NCBI RefSeq assembly: GCF_029892155.1
Contig: NZ_JARZAG010000023.1
Span: forward strand, 1 to 64,000
Source of the DNA: Kitasatospora sp. GAS204B
GTDB taxonomy: Bacteria > Actinomycetota > Actinomycetes > Streptomycetales > Streptomycetaceae
DNA length: 64,000 nucleotides
Reading direction: 5' to 3'
In this document: piece by piece, positions 8,464 through 19,330 of the stretch
Layout: each line of letters begins with the position of its first letter
Numbering within the stretch: the first letter of the stretch is position 1
Position numbers and translations under genes: made by a program
The notes under the pieces: model-generated
What the model saw: the letters and a program-made list of their open reading frames with translations, nothing else
Database searches by the model: none
Told to the model about the DNA's origin: nothing

Positions 8464-9147
8464 ATGAGCAGCAGCGGCGATGAGGCGGCCGTGGGAGGCC
8501 CGTGCGCCCTCCACCTGCCCCGTGGCAACCGGACGACGATCGGCCGCTCCTGGGAGACCGTCGGCGTGGAGGCGGTCGCCGAACTGCCCCGGGTCGGTCG
8601 TTTCCCGGCCGTACAGCCGGGTCAGCCGGCCGTCGAGCGGATCACGCCGGCTTCGGAGTTGCTGGCCTACCGCGGCCCGACGGCCTGCGCGGCCGCCGGG
8701 ATCACCTACCGGCAACTCGACTACTGGGCCCGCACCGGCCTGCTGGAGCCGAGCGTGCGGACCACCTGTCCGGCGGGCGCCCAGCGGCTCTACAGCTTCC
8801 ACGACATCCTGATCCTGAAGATCGTCAAGCGGCTGCTGGACGCCGGGGTCTCGCTGCAGAACATCCGAGTGGCCGTCACCCACCTGCAGTCCGCCCAGCT
8901 GGCCGATCTGGCCGGGCTGACCCTGATGAGTGACGGGGCGACGGTCTACGAGTGCACCTCGCCGCAGCAGGTGGTCGACCTGCTGAAGGGCGGTCAGGGG
9001 ATGTTCGGGATCGCGGTCGGCGCGGTCGCCCAGGAGCTGGAGACCACCCTCTCCCGGCTGCACGCCGAGCGCACCGACACGGGGGAGACCCTGGTCGGCC
9101 ACGACCCGGGCGACGAGCTGGCGCAGCGGCGCAACCGGGCGGTCTGA
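8464..9147 (+). CDS. MerR-family transcriptional regulator (Rv1830-like)
   Basis: 227 residues with a MerR DNA-binding region at about residues 60-135 (GITYRQLDYWARTGLLEPSV, QRLYSFHDILILKIVKRLLDAGVSL) and a C-terminal domain of unknown ligand. By order and similarity it corresponds to Rv1830, next to the DUF151 gene. The ATG is preceded by ACGGAGG. The hairpin at 9161-9188 closes this transcription unit. Confidence 0.87.
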   Translation: MSSSGDEAAVGGPCALHLPRGNRTTIGRSWETVGVEAVAELPRVGRFPAVQPGQPAVERITPASELLAYRGPTACAAAGITYRQLDYWARTGLLEPSVRTTCPAGAQRLYSFHDILILKIVKRLLDAGVSLQNIRVAVTHLQSAQLADLAGLTLMSDGATVYECTSPQQVVDLLKGGQGMFGIAVGAVAQELETTLSRLHAERTDTGETLVGHDPGDELAQRRNRAV

Positions 9148-9160
9148 CGATCCGTCGAGC

Positions 9161-9188
9161 GGGCCCGGGCGGGGAACCGCCCGGGCCC
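9161..9188 (+). terminator. Intrinsic terminator after the MerR gene
   Basis: Perfect 12-bp stem GGGCCCGGGCGG / CCGCCCGGGCCC with a GGAA loop, 13 bp after the stop codon. There is no T-tract, which is common in actinomycetes. Confidence 0.8.
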
Positions 9189-9244
9189 GTCATGTCGTCC
9201 GCCCTGATGATGGATCATGGCGGGCGGAACCGGGGGACGAGGTC

Positions 9245-9967
9245 ATGCGGGTGAGCGGGTTGCGGCGACTGGGCGGGCTGCCGCGCCGAGCGGGTGGACT
9301 GCTGCGCGGGCGGCGGCGGCAGCGACGGGCGTTCCAGGGCGTGCTGCTGCTCAGCGTGATCGCGCTGGTGCCGAGCGCCTGGCTGTTCTGCGCGGAGAGC
9401 TCGCGGATCCGCAGCCTGGCCGACGTGCCCGGCGAGCCGGTCGCAGTGGTCTTCGGCGCCGCCGAGGTGGACGACGTGCCCTCGCCGTACCTGGCGCACC
9501 GGCTGGACGCGGCGCTGGACCTCTACCGGTCGCACAAGGTGCGGGCGATCCTGGTCACCGGCGACAACAGCAGGACCGGCTACAACGAGCCGGGCGCGAT
9601 GTACGACTACCTGGTGGCGCACGGGGTGCCGGCGGTGCGGGTGGTGCGCGACTACGCGGGGTTCGACACCTGGGACTCCTGTGCGCGGGCCAAGCAGATC
9701 TTCGGCGTCGACCACGCGGTGCTGGTCAGCCAGGACTACCACGTACGGCGGGCGCTCGCGCTCTGCGAGGCGGCCGGGATCGACTCCTACGCGGTCGGGG
9801 TGCCCGAGCCACGCGACTCCACCTGGTACCACGGCACCGTGCGCGAGATACCCGGGGCCGAGAAGGCTCTGCTGAGCGCGCTCTTCCAGCCGAGTCCGAC
9901 CCTGCTCGGGCCCAAGGACCAGGGCGTGGCACGAGCGCTGGCGAACGCCGCGCAGGGCCCCAGCTGA
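9245..9967 (+). CDS. DUF218/SanA-like membrane protein
   Basis: 240 residues with an arginine-rich N terminus, one transmembrane helix near residues 35-55 and an extracytoplasmic DUF218 (YdcF/SanA) domain: AVVFGAAEV, ILVTGDNSRTGYNE, VRDYAGFDTWDSCARAKQIF, VSQDYHVRRAL. SanA of E. coli is linked to envelope barrier function and vancomycin resistance at high temperature; the enzyme reaction is unknown. The ATG follows GGGGGACGAGG. It stands alone between a terminator and dinB. Confidence 0.85.
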   Translation: MRVSGLRRLGGLPRRAGGLLRGRRRQRRAFQGVLLLSVIALVPSAWLFCAESSRIRSLADVPGEPVAVVFGAAEVDDVPSPYLAHRLDAALDLYRSHKVRAILVTGDNSRTGYNEPGAMYDYLVAHGVPAVRVVRDYAGFDTWDSCARAKQIFGVDHAVLVSQDYHVRRALALCEAAGIDSYAVGVPEPRDSTWYHGTVREIPGAEKALLSALFQPSPTLLGPKDQGVARALANAAQGPS

Positions 9968-10018
9968 CCTGGTCCTGTCGGGCCCGGTTCTGTCAGACCC
10001 GTGCGCGATGATCGTCGT

Positions 10019-11455
10019 GTGCGGACCCTGCCGAGCATCCTCCACCTCGACATGGACGCCTTCTTCGCCTCGGTGGAGCAGGCGGCCAAGCCGAGCCTGC
10101 GCGGCAAGCCGGTGATCGTGGGCGGGCTCGGCGGCCGCGGCGTCGTCTCCACCGCCTCCTACGAGGCGCGGGTCTTCGGGGTGCGGTCGGCGATGGCCAC
10201 CGCGGTGGCGCGCCGGCTCTGCCCGAACGGCGCCTACCTGTGGCCGAGGTTCGTCGCCTACCGCGACGTCAGCGAGCAGGTGATGGCGATGATGCGGGAG
10301 CTGTCGCCGCTGGTCGAGCAGCTCAGCGTGGACGAGGCCTATGTCGATCTGCTGGCCGGCCCCTACGGCGCCGCGCTGGCGGCGGCGTCGCCGGGCGAGG
10401 GCGCGGAGCTGATCGAGGCGATCGCCCAGGACCTGCGGGCCGACATCCAGGCGCGCACCGGCCTGACCGCCTCGATCGGGGCGGCGAGCTCGAAGCTGAT
10501 GGCCAAGATCGCCTCCGAGCAGGCCAAGCCGGACGGCCTGGTGCTGGTGACCCCGGGGCAGGAGCGGACGGTGCTCGGCCCGATGTCGGTCCGGGCGCTG
10601 CCGGGGGTGGGCCCGGCCACCGAGCAGGCGCTGCGCCGGTCCGGGCTGCTGACCGTGGCCGAGGTGGCCGACCAGTCCGAGGAGGAGCTGGTGCGCCTGC
10701 TCGGCAAGGCCCACGGGGCCGGGGTGTGGTTCATGGCGCGTGGTCTGGACGAGCGTGCGGTCGTCCCGGACCGGGACACCAAGTCCGTCTCGGTCGAGGA
10801 CACCTACGAGGTCGACCTGGCCGACCGCGACCAGGTGCTGCACGAGCTGGACGTGCTCGCCGCCCGCTGCGTGCGCCGGCTCCAGGCGGCCGGGCGGTCG
10901 GGGCGCACCGTGGTGATCAAGGTGCGCCGGTTCGACTTCAGCACGCTGACCCGCTCCGAGACGCTGCGCGGCCCGACCGACGACGAGCGGGTGATCGCCG
11001 CCACCGCCCGGCGGCTGGCCGCCCAGGTCAATCTGACCGGCGGGATCCGGCTGCTCGGGGTCGGCGTCTCCCAACTCGCCGAGTACACCCAGGAGGACCT
11101 CTTCGCCCAGGCAGCGGCTGAGGCCGAGGCCGAGGCTGAGGCCGCTGTCGAAGCGGCGGCGGCCGGCGCGGATGCGGCGCCGGCGCCGGGCGATGGGGAT
11201 CCGCCGGAGCAGCCGTCGTCGCCCCCCACCGCCTCGGCCGACCAGGCGCCCCGCCCGCGCATCTGGCTGCCCGGCCAGGACGTGACGCACCAGGAGTTCG
11301 GCCCCGGCTGGGTGCAGGGCAGTGGCGTGGGCCGGGTGACGGTGCGCTTCGAGACGCCGGACTCGGCACCCGGCCGGGTGCGGACCTTCGCCGTGGCCGA
11401 CCCGGCGCTGACGGCCTCCCACCCGCTGCCGCTGCATCCGCCGGGTGGCCCGTAG
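10019..11455 (+). CDS. dinB: DNA polymerase IV (Y-family) with C-terminal extension
   Basis: 478-residue translesion polymerase. The catalytic carboxylates are in LHLDMDAFFASVE and LSVDEAYVDL, followed by the helix-hairpin-helix region (ALPGVGPATEQALRRSGL) and the little-finger domain to about residue 360. An Ala/Glu-rich linker (many AE repeats) and a ~60-residue C-terminal module then extend it beyond the usual ~350-400 residues. That module reads VTHQEFGPGWVQGSG-VGRVTVRFE. The start is set at the second of two GTG codons; no good ribosome binding site is visible. No canonical C-terminal beta-clamp peptide is obvious. It is expected to bypass damage such as N2-guanine adducts. Confidence 0.92.
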   Translation: MRTLPSILHLDMDAFFASVEQAAKPSLRGKPVIVGGLGGRGVVSTASYEARVFGVRSAMATAVARRLCPNGAYLWPRFVAYRDVSEQVMAMMRELSPLVEQLSVDEAYVDLLAGPYGAALAAASPGEGAELIEAIAQDLRADIQARTGLTASIGAASSKLMAKIASEQAKPDGLVLVTPGQERTVLGPMSVRALPGVGPATEQALRRSGLLTVAEVADQSEEELVRLLGKAHGAGVWFMARGLDERAVVPDRDTKSVSVEDTYEVDLADRDQVLHELDVLAARCVRRLQAAGRSGRTVVIKVRRFDFSTLTRSETLRGPTDDERVIAATARRLAAQVNLTGGIRLLGVGVSQLAEYTQEDLFAQAAAEAEAEAEAAVEAAAAGADAAPAPGDGDPPEQPSSPPTASADQAPRPRIWLPGQDVTHQEFGPGWVQGSGVGRVTVRFETPDSAPGRVRTFAVADPALTASHPLPLHPPGGP

Positions 11456-11485
11456 CGGCTCGGGTGGTAGCGCGGGCGAAAACGC

Positions 11486-11521
11486 GGATCGCCCCGCCCG
11501 AGAAGTCGGGCGGGGCGATCC
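11486..11521. terminator. Bidirectional terminator between dinB and the MFS gene
   Basis: 15-bp perfect stem GGATCGCCCCGCCCG / CGGGCGGGGCGATCC with a 6-base loop. It lies between two convergent genes and can serve both. Confidence 0.88.
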
Positions 11522-11571
11522 GTGCGGCCGACGCCGCCGATCCCTGGTCGGCGTCGGCTGTGGGCGCCTCG

Positions 11572-13059
11572 TCAGGCGCCGGTCTTGGCGGGCTGCGGCG
11601 CGTCGTCCAGCGCGGCGGCCTGTGCCACCGGGGTGGAGCGGTGGGCGGTCCGGATCGCGAACGGGACGACCGCGGCCACCAGGCAGATCACGGCGGTGAT
11701 CCAGTAGGCGTGCTTGTACGCGTCCAGGGTCGGGATCTGCACCGGCAGCGGGAACGGGAACTTCATGGTGGACCCGGTCAGGGTCGCACCCAGCACGGCG
11801 GTGCCGATCGCGCCACCGACGGTGCGCAGCACGGCGTTCATGCCGTTGGCGATGCCGCTCTGCTCGGCCGGCACGGCGCCGTTGATGAAGGCGGGCATCG
11901 CCGCGTAGGCCATGCCGACGCCGAGGCCGAAGAGCGCGGCCGCGAAGTAGATGTCGCCCTCGGCGCTGTGGCGCAGCGCCAGGTAGACCATCGCGACGCC
12001 GCCGAACAGGCCGCCGAGGACCAGCGGCAGGCGCGGGCCGCGGCGCGCGATCAGCATCGCGCCGAGCGGCGCGGCGACCATCGAGCCGGCCGCGGAGGGC
12101 AGCAGCAGCACACCGGCGTGCAGCACGCTGGCGGTGAAGCCGTAGTGCGCGAGCTTCTCGGGGGTCTGGGTGAAGTTGCTGATCACCAGGAAGGAGCCGT
12201 ACATCCCGAAGCCGATCAGCAGGCCGGAGATGTTGGTGAAGGCGACGGCCGGGCGGGCCATCATCTTCATGTCGACCAGCGGGTGCTTGACCTTGACCTC
12301 GATGACGCCCCAGATCAGCGCGACCACGGCGGCGACGGCGAACAGGCCCAGCGTCTTGTTGGAGGTCCAGCCCCAGTCGTTGCCGCGGCTGACCGCGATC
12401 AGCAGCGCGGAGAGCCAGCCGGCCAAGGTGATGGCGCCCAGCGGGTCGGCGCCGCCGTTGCGGTCCACCACCGGGTCGTTCGGGACCCGCAGCACCACCA
12501 GGGCGACCGCGATCAGGCCGAAGACCAGGCCCATCCAGAAGATCGACTTGTAGTCCCAGTGCTCCAGCAGCAGACCGGTGGCCACCAGGCCCAGGCCGCT
12601 GCCGACGCCCATCGAGGCGCTGATCGCCGCGACGCCGCCGGTGACCTTCTCACGCGGCAGCTCGTCCCGGACGATGCTGATCGCCAGCGGCAGCACGCCA
12701 CCACCCGCGCCCTGCAGCACCCGGGCGATGATCAGCAGGGTGAAGGAGTGGGTGGACACCGCGAGCCCGGAGCCGAGCACCAGGCCGGCCAGCGAGATCA
12801 GCAGCACCGGCTTGCGGCCGCGCAGGTCGCCGAACCGGCCGAGCAGCGGGGTCAGCACGGCGGCCGACAGCAGGTTGGCCGTCATCAGCCAGGTGACGTC
12901 GGAGGTGGAGACCTTAAACTCCAGCGCCAGCGAGGGCAGGATCGGCACGACCGCGGTCTGGACAACGCTGTAGGCCAGCATCGCCAGAACCAGGGCGGGC
13001 AGCACGCGGGCACTGCTCGGTTTCACGGCCGGTGCGGTGGGCTTGGCTGCCTCACTCAC
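11572..13059 (-). CDS. MFS exporter, DHA2 (14-TM drug:H+ antiporter) family
   Basis: 495 residues, strongly hydrophobic throughout with about 14 helices. DHA2 landmarks include the conserved antiporter-type segment RVLQGAGGGVLPLAISIVRDELP and, after helix 2, the motif-A-like GRFGDLRGRKPVLL. Likely exports a drug or metabolite across the membrane. The GTG start has AAGGAG 8 bases upstream. No regulator adjoins it. The AT-rich 100 bp upstream contains a TTGACA on this strand (13162-13157) that could be a -35 box. Confidence 0.88.
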   Translation of the reverse strand: MSEAAKPTAPAVKPSSARVLPALVLAMLAYSVVQTAVVPILPSLALEFKVSTSDVTWLMTANLLSAAVLTPLLGRFGDLRGRKPVLLISLAGLVLGSGLAVSTHSFTLLIIARVLQGAGGGVLPLAISIVRDELPREKVTGGVAAISASMGVGSGLGLVATGLLLEHWDYKSIFWMGLVFGLIAVALVVLRVPNDPVVDRNGGADPLGAITLAGWLSALLIAVSRGNDWGWTSNKTLGLFAVAAVVALIWGVIEVKVKHPLVDMKMMARPAVAFTNISGLLIGFGMYGSFLVISNFTQTPEKLAHYGFTASVLHAGVLLLPSAAGSMVAAPLGAMLIARRGPRLPLVLGGLFGGVAMVYLALRHSAEGDIYFAAALFGLGVGMAYAAMPAFINGAVPAEQSGIANGMNAVLRTVGGAIGTAVLGATLTGSTMKFPFPLPVQIPTLDAYKHAYWITAVICLVAAVVPFAIRTAHRSTPVAQAAALDDAPQPAKTGA

Positions 13060-13194
13060 GGTGGCTCCTTCAGGAACGGGCTCGAACGGCTTTGCAGCTG
13101 CTTCAAGCCAGCGATAGTCAATGAACTGAAGTAACCATGCCCAAAGTGCTTCACTATGTCAAATATCTAGCGCTGAAGCTTTGGTGCGCGCGAA

Positions 13195-13224
13195 GGCCCG
13201 GACCCGCCGATGCGGGTCCGGGCC
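13195..13224. terminator. Terminator hairpin after the PRC-barrel gene
   Basis: 13-bp perfect stem GGCCCGGACCCGC / GCGGGTCCGGGCC with a CGAT loop, just beyond the stop of the - strand PRC-barrel gene. Confidence 0.85.
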
Positions 13225-13241
13225 GTGCGGTAGTCGCCTGC

Positions 13242-14312
13242 TCAGCCGGTCTGCCGACCGGTTGCCTCCGCGGACATCTGCGGGTGGGCGGGCCCGCCTG
13301 CGGCGTGGTTCGCGCCCGGCGCGGCGGCGGTGCTGTCGTGGATCTCCACCTGCTCGCGGCGCAGCTCCTCGTGGATCACCTTCTCCTCGGTGTACCGCTC
13401 CACCACCATCCGCACCCGCTCCAGCGGCGCCAGGTACTTGCGCACCGCCGGGCGCTCCTCGCGCAGCGTCACCTCTTCCACCGCCTCGGCGATCTCCTGC
13501 GCGGTGAGCGTGGACCGCTCCGCGTCGCTGACCGGCACCCGCTCCACGCGGACCCGCTCGCGCACCACCTGTACCCGCCGCTCGACCGGCTCGGTCACCA
13601 CGTACTTGCGCAGCCGGGCGGTGCCCAGCACGTGCCACTCGTTGGTGATCTCCAGCCGCTCCTCGCGCAGCGTCAGCTCGATCGGTCCGGGCGGCGGCGA
13701 GCTCTCCGGGGTGTGCGCCGCGCCGTGCTTCGCTGCCGCGTGCACCGGGTCCGGGGTGGGGGGCGGGGTAGGAGCGGGCTGCGGCTCGGTGGGCTTGTCC
13801 AGGCCGATGGTGGCCGGTGCTGGGGCCGAAGGCTGGCCGGCCAGCTGGGTGGCGGGCGCGGGGCCCGCGGGGGTGGGGCGGGTGGCGGTGGCCGCCGCGG
13901 CCGCCATCGGGGCGCCGGCGCCGACGCCGAAGTCCAGGTCCGCCGAGCCGCGCGAGCGGTCGGTCGCGGTATTGGTGCGCTCGGTGGGGCGGCCGCCGGC
14001 TGGCGAGTCCATCCCGTAGTAGCGGTAGAGCTGCAACTCCTGGGCGGGGGACAGGTGCTGCCCGACGCCGAAGTCGGGGGACTCCTTGATCAGCGACTTG
14101 TCGTAGGGCACGCGCAGTTCCTCGCCGGAGAACTCGCTCGTGGTCAGCGGGACGAACGCGTCCCGCCCGAAGATTCCGGTCCGCACGGCGGCCCACTCGG
14201 GTTCACCCGTCGCGTCGTCGAGGTAGACCTCGTCCACCGTGCCGATCTTGTCGCCGTTGCGGTCGACGGCCTTGTGCCCGATCAGGTCTCGGGGATCGAT
14301 GTCGGTCTGCAC
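13242..14312 (-). CDS. PRC-barrel and DUF2382 domain protein
   Basis: 356 residues: an N-terminal PRC barrel (IGHKAVDRNGDKIGTVDEVYLDDATGEPEWAAV), a Pro/Ala-rich linker (~125-210) and a C-terminal DUF2382 domain rich in alternating charged residues (LREERLEI, RVERVPV, VIHEELRREQVEI). It resembles the actinobacterial and Deinococcus stress proteins with this pairing; molecular function unknown. The GTG start has GGAGG in the proper place. It is transcribed away from gcvP, from the same intergenic region as the glycine riboswitch. Confidence 0.88.
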   Translation of the reverse strand: MQTDIDPRDLIGHKAVDRNGDKIGTVDEVYLDDATGEPEWAAVRTGIFGRDAFVPLTTSEFSGEELRVPYDKSLIKESPDFGVGQHLSPAQELQLYRYYGMDSPAGGRPTERTNTATDRSRGSADLDFGVGAGAPMAAAAATATRPTPAGPAPATQLAGQPSAPAPATIGLDKPTEPQPAPTPPPTPDPVHAAAKHGAAHTPESSPPPGPIELTLREERLEITNEWHVLGTARLRKYVVTEPVERRVQVVRERVRVERVPVSDAERSTLTAQEIAEAVEEVTLREERPAVRKYLAPLERVRMVVERYTEEKVIHEELRREQVEIHDSTAAAPGANHAAGGPAHPQMSAEATGRQTG

Positions 14313-14486
14313 GCTTTCCTCCAGCTCGTCACTGCCTGCGATTCACACCAAAAGGCACGAAGGGGACGCCAGCGAGCCGAGCGCGGCCGTCCGTGCGCGT
14401 ACTGCGCCATCTGGGGGAGTGGATTCGCTCACCTGAGCGGCTGTTTCGCAGGTCGGCGCTGGTACCCTGGGCGCGACCGCCGAACC

Positions 14487-14716
14487 CGCTCGGGAGAGTC
14501 CTCACCCTTGGAAGCGCAGGGGAGTGAGGCGCCGAAGGAGCAAACCCTCCCCGGAATCTCTCAGGCATCCGTACCGTGTGGGATAGGTCACTCTGGAAAG
14601 CAGGGCAGGGCCGCCGGCAGGGAGCCGGCGGGGGCCACCCTCACCGACGGTGCAAGCCGACGGGGCGTCAGCTCCGCGCGGGCGAAGCTCTCAGGTCCCG
14701 ATGACAGAGGGGGAGG
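14487..14716 (+). promoter_or_regulatory. Tandem glycine riboswitch (gcvT motif)
   Basis: Leader of gcvP with two consecutive aptamers. The first shows GGGAGAGTC, GCGCCGAAGGAGCAA, TCTCTCAGGCA and the CACTCTGGAAAGCAGG closing segment. The second shows CGACGGTGCAAGCCGACG, GGCGAAGCTCTCAGG and GATGACAGAGGGGGAG. Both glycine cores and the short linker are present. Known tandem glycine riboswitches turn on glycine cleavage genes when glycine is plentiful. No clear terminator follows, so control may be of translation. The boundaries are approximate. Confidence 0.92.
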
Positions 14717-14816
14717 CCTGTCGGGCTCGCCCGTCCAGGCTCATCCGCTCCCCACGGCGGCGAGTCCTGCGGCGTGCGTGCCCCCGCCGGTCCGTGACCA
14801 GGAGGCCTCGACCACC

Positions 14817-17717
<2,901 letters not shown>

Positions 17718-17730
17718 TCCCAGGGCGGAT

Positions 17731-17770
17731 GACGAAGTCCCCTGCGGCGGTCGCCGCAGGGGACTTCGTC
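17731..17770 (+). terminator. gcvP terminator
   Basis: Long perfect hairpin GACGAAGTCCCCTGCGGCG / CGCCGCAGGGGACTTCGTC within 15 bp of the gcvP stop. It can also end transcription of the - strand DUF5999 gene facing it. Confidence 0.9.
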
Positions 17771-17793
17771 TGATCGGGCCGGCCGTCCCGGGA

Positions 17794-17985
17794 TCAGGCG
17801 GCGATCAGCAGCGCCCGGTGCGGCGCGATCACCCGGCCGTCCGGCAGTAGTTCGCCGGTGTCCTCGAAGAGCAGGACCCCGTTGCAGAGCAGGCTCCAGC
17901 CCTGCTCGGGGTGTCGGGCGACCGGGACGGCGGCCTCCCGGTCGGCGGATTCGGCCGACGGACACTCAGGTCGGTGCTGGCACAT
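17794..17985 (-). CDS. DUF5999 family small protein
   Basis: 63 residues beginning MCQHRPECPSAESADREAA and ending in the conserved GWSLLCNGVLLFEDTGELLPDGRVIAPHR region of a Streptomyces-wide family without known function. Two N-terminal cysteines flank a histidine (C2, H4, C8) and a third cysteine is central, which may indicate metal or redox chemistry. The ATG is chosen because GAGG lies 7 bases upstream and homologues start at MC; an ATG 18 bases earlier is possible. Confidence 0.82.
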   Translation of the reverse strand: MCQHRPECPSAESADREAAVPVARHPEQGWSLLCNGVLLFEDTGELLPDGRVIAPHRALLIAA

Positions 17986-18003
17986 CCTGGTACCTCGCTT
18001 CAC

Positions 18004-18355
18004 TCACGATCCACGCCCCCCGCAGCGGTACCGGCCCGAGTCCTCGCGGACCCGGCGGCTCCGGAACACCGTTGACGGTGGTCGGATCCTGTCCGGCCGG
18101 CCCAGGTGTGAACCGGCGCGTCTGTGGGTAGGACAGGTGGTCCTTCCACGCTGGTTCCCAGTGTCGGCATCCCGGGCCCGTCCCGCAGCTGTTTGGTGAC
18201 ATGCGCCACAACTACGGGCCAGAGATCACCCATTCAGATGGCTCCCCGGGATTTGGGCGCACAAACGGGCCACCCGGCTCTGGTTCGGCCGGGTGGCTAC
18301 GAGATAGTCCGTCAGGATGGGGCTGGTAGCCCGGGTCGGTGGCCTGAGGGGCGGG
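18004..18355. other. Intergenic region without recognised gene
   Basis: Lies between two - strand genes. Apart from the hairpin at 18269-18297 nothing convincing is visible. Open frames here have no ribosome binding site or family resemblance. It must contain the promoter of the DUF5999 gene. Confidence 0.6.
18269..18297. terminator. Terminator-like hairpin
   Basis: 10-bp perfect stem GCCACCCGGC / GCCGGGTGGC with a 9-base loop, 58 bp beyond the stop of the - strand gene that ends at 18356. Confidence 0.7.
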
Positions 18356-18970
18356 CTAGAACGCGGGCACCGCCGCGAGCGGAGCGCCCGTCGCTGCCAC
18401 CGCTCTGGCGGCGGTGGCCGTCGCGGGCCGGGCGAGCAGGGCGAGGAGTTCTCCGGCCGGATAGGCGCGGTGGGCGGTGACCCCGAGTGGTGCCGGGGCC
18501 AGTGGGATCAGCAGATCGTCGTCCGGCGTGGCGTCGATGCCGTGCAGCCAGAGCGCCGTGGCGTAGTGCCCTGGCATCGACAGCAGCCGGGCCTGATGGC
18601 TGGTGCGCTGAGCCTGCACCAGCTGCCAGGCCTGGGCCAGCGCCTGCACCGTGGAGTCCAGGTAGGGACCGGCCGCGAAGTGCGCGAAGCTGTGGCCTTC
18701 CGCCGACTTCACCACCTCGGCCGCCGCGACCACCGCCCCGCCGTGCTCGATCAGGAACCGCCAACCCGTGCGCGGCGCGGCGACCAGCGCCCGTGCCGTC
18801 GTCGTCCCGGGCGGCAGTTGGTGCACCGCCAATGGATGGGAGGGCGACAGCGTGCCGGTGGGGCTGCGCAGCGCGGCGGCCCCTGGCTGGCGCAGGGCGG
18901 CGGGCGAACTCAGTGCGGCCAGTACGGCCCGCAGGGCGCTGGGCGGGGGCTGGGGCGTTTGCAAGGTCAT
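18356..18970 (-). CDS. Conserved hypothetical protein, 204 aa
   Basis: I do not recognise a named domain. The protein opens MTLQTPQPPPSALRAVLAAL, is alanine/leucine-rich with few charges, and has a central block (GWRFLIEHGGAVVAAAEV, EGHSFAHFAAGPYLDSTVQALAQA) that looks like a compact alpha/beta fold. No signal peptide or membrane helix is evident. The ATG is preceded by GAGAGGCGACC. Start and function are uncertain, but the codon bias is that of a real gene. It is divergent from the GCS2 ligase gene. Confidence 0.7.
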   Translation of the reverse strand: MTLQTPQPPPSALRAVLAALSSPAALRQPGAAALRSPTGTLSPSHPLAVHQLPPGTTTARALVAAPRTGWRFLIEHGGAVVAAAEVVKSAEGHSFAHFAAGPYLDSTVQALAQAWQLVQAQRTSHQARLLSMPGHYATALWLHGIDATPDDDLLIPLAPAPLGVTAHRAYPAGELLALLARPATATAARAVAATGAPLAAVPAF

Positions 18971-19330
18971 GGCAGGTCGCCTCTCCGTGCGAGATCGGCG
19001 TGCGAAAGCGGCATACCGGCATGGCGCGAGATGGCCGGGTCCGGTTGGGCGTGATCGCGGGGCTTGGCGCGCGGGTGGACTGCGCCGCACGCGAGGGTGT
19101 CGCCCGAGCCCGGGAAAGCGAACCGGGGCCGGGGCGACAAGCGGGGCGCAGCCTACTCGAACAAGTGCGCAGGGTGACCTTCTTATCACCTTCCGTCCTG
19201 CCCGGCAAGTTGACCTAGCGGTGAGAAATCGTCAGTTCCCTTGTGCCGCAAGGCAATGCGTCGCGTCGGGTATCGATCTTCCGGCTGGGCATGATGCAGT
19301 GCACGGTGGCACCGGCCTAAGGGGGCATCC
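18971..19330. other. Divergent promoter region
   Basis: 360 bp between divergent start codons. The only structure seen is the imperfectly centred inverted repeat GGTGA-N8-TCACC at 19173-19190. No small gene is supported. Promoters for both flanking genes must lie here. Confidence 0.5.

Noticed and set aside
9215..11437. 740-codon - strand open frame opposite the DUF218 and dinB genes
   Set aside because: Low-complexity Arg/His/Gly/Pro shadow; dinB and the DUF218 gene are certain.
11464..13134. 556-codon + strand open frame opposite the DHA2 exporter
   Set aside because: His/Gln/Arg/Gly-rich shadow of a membrane-protein gene.
13060..13190. Possible operator between the DHA2 exporter and the PRC-barrel gene terminator
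   Set aside because: Partial inverted similarity between GATAGTCAATGAACTGAAG and a downstream segment is too weak; only the AT-rich promoter character is clear.
17966..18233. Short - strand open frames between DUF5999 and the 204-aa protein gene
   Set aside because: No ribosome binding site, no family resemblance, and atypical composition.
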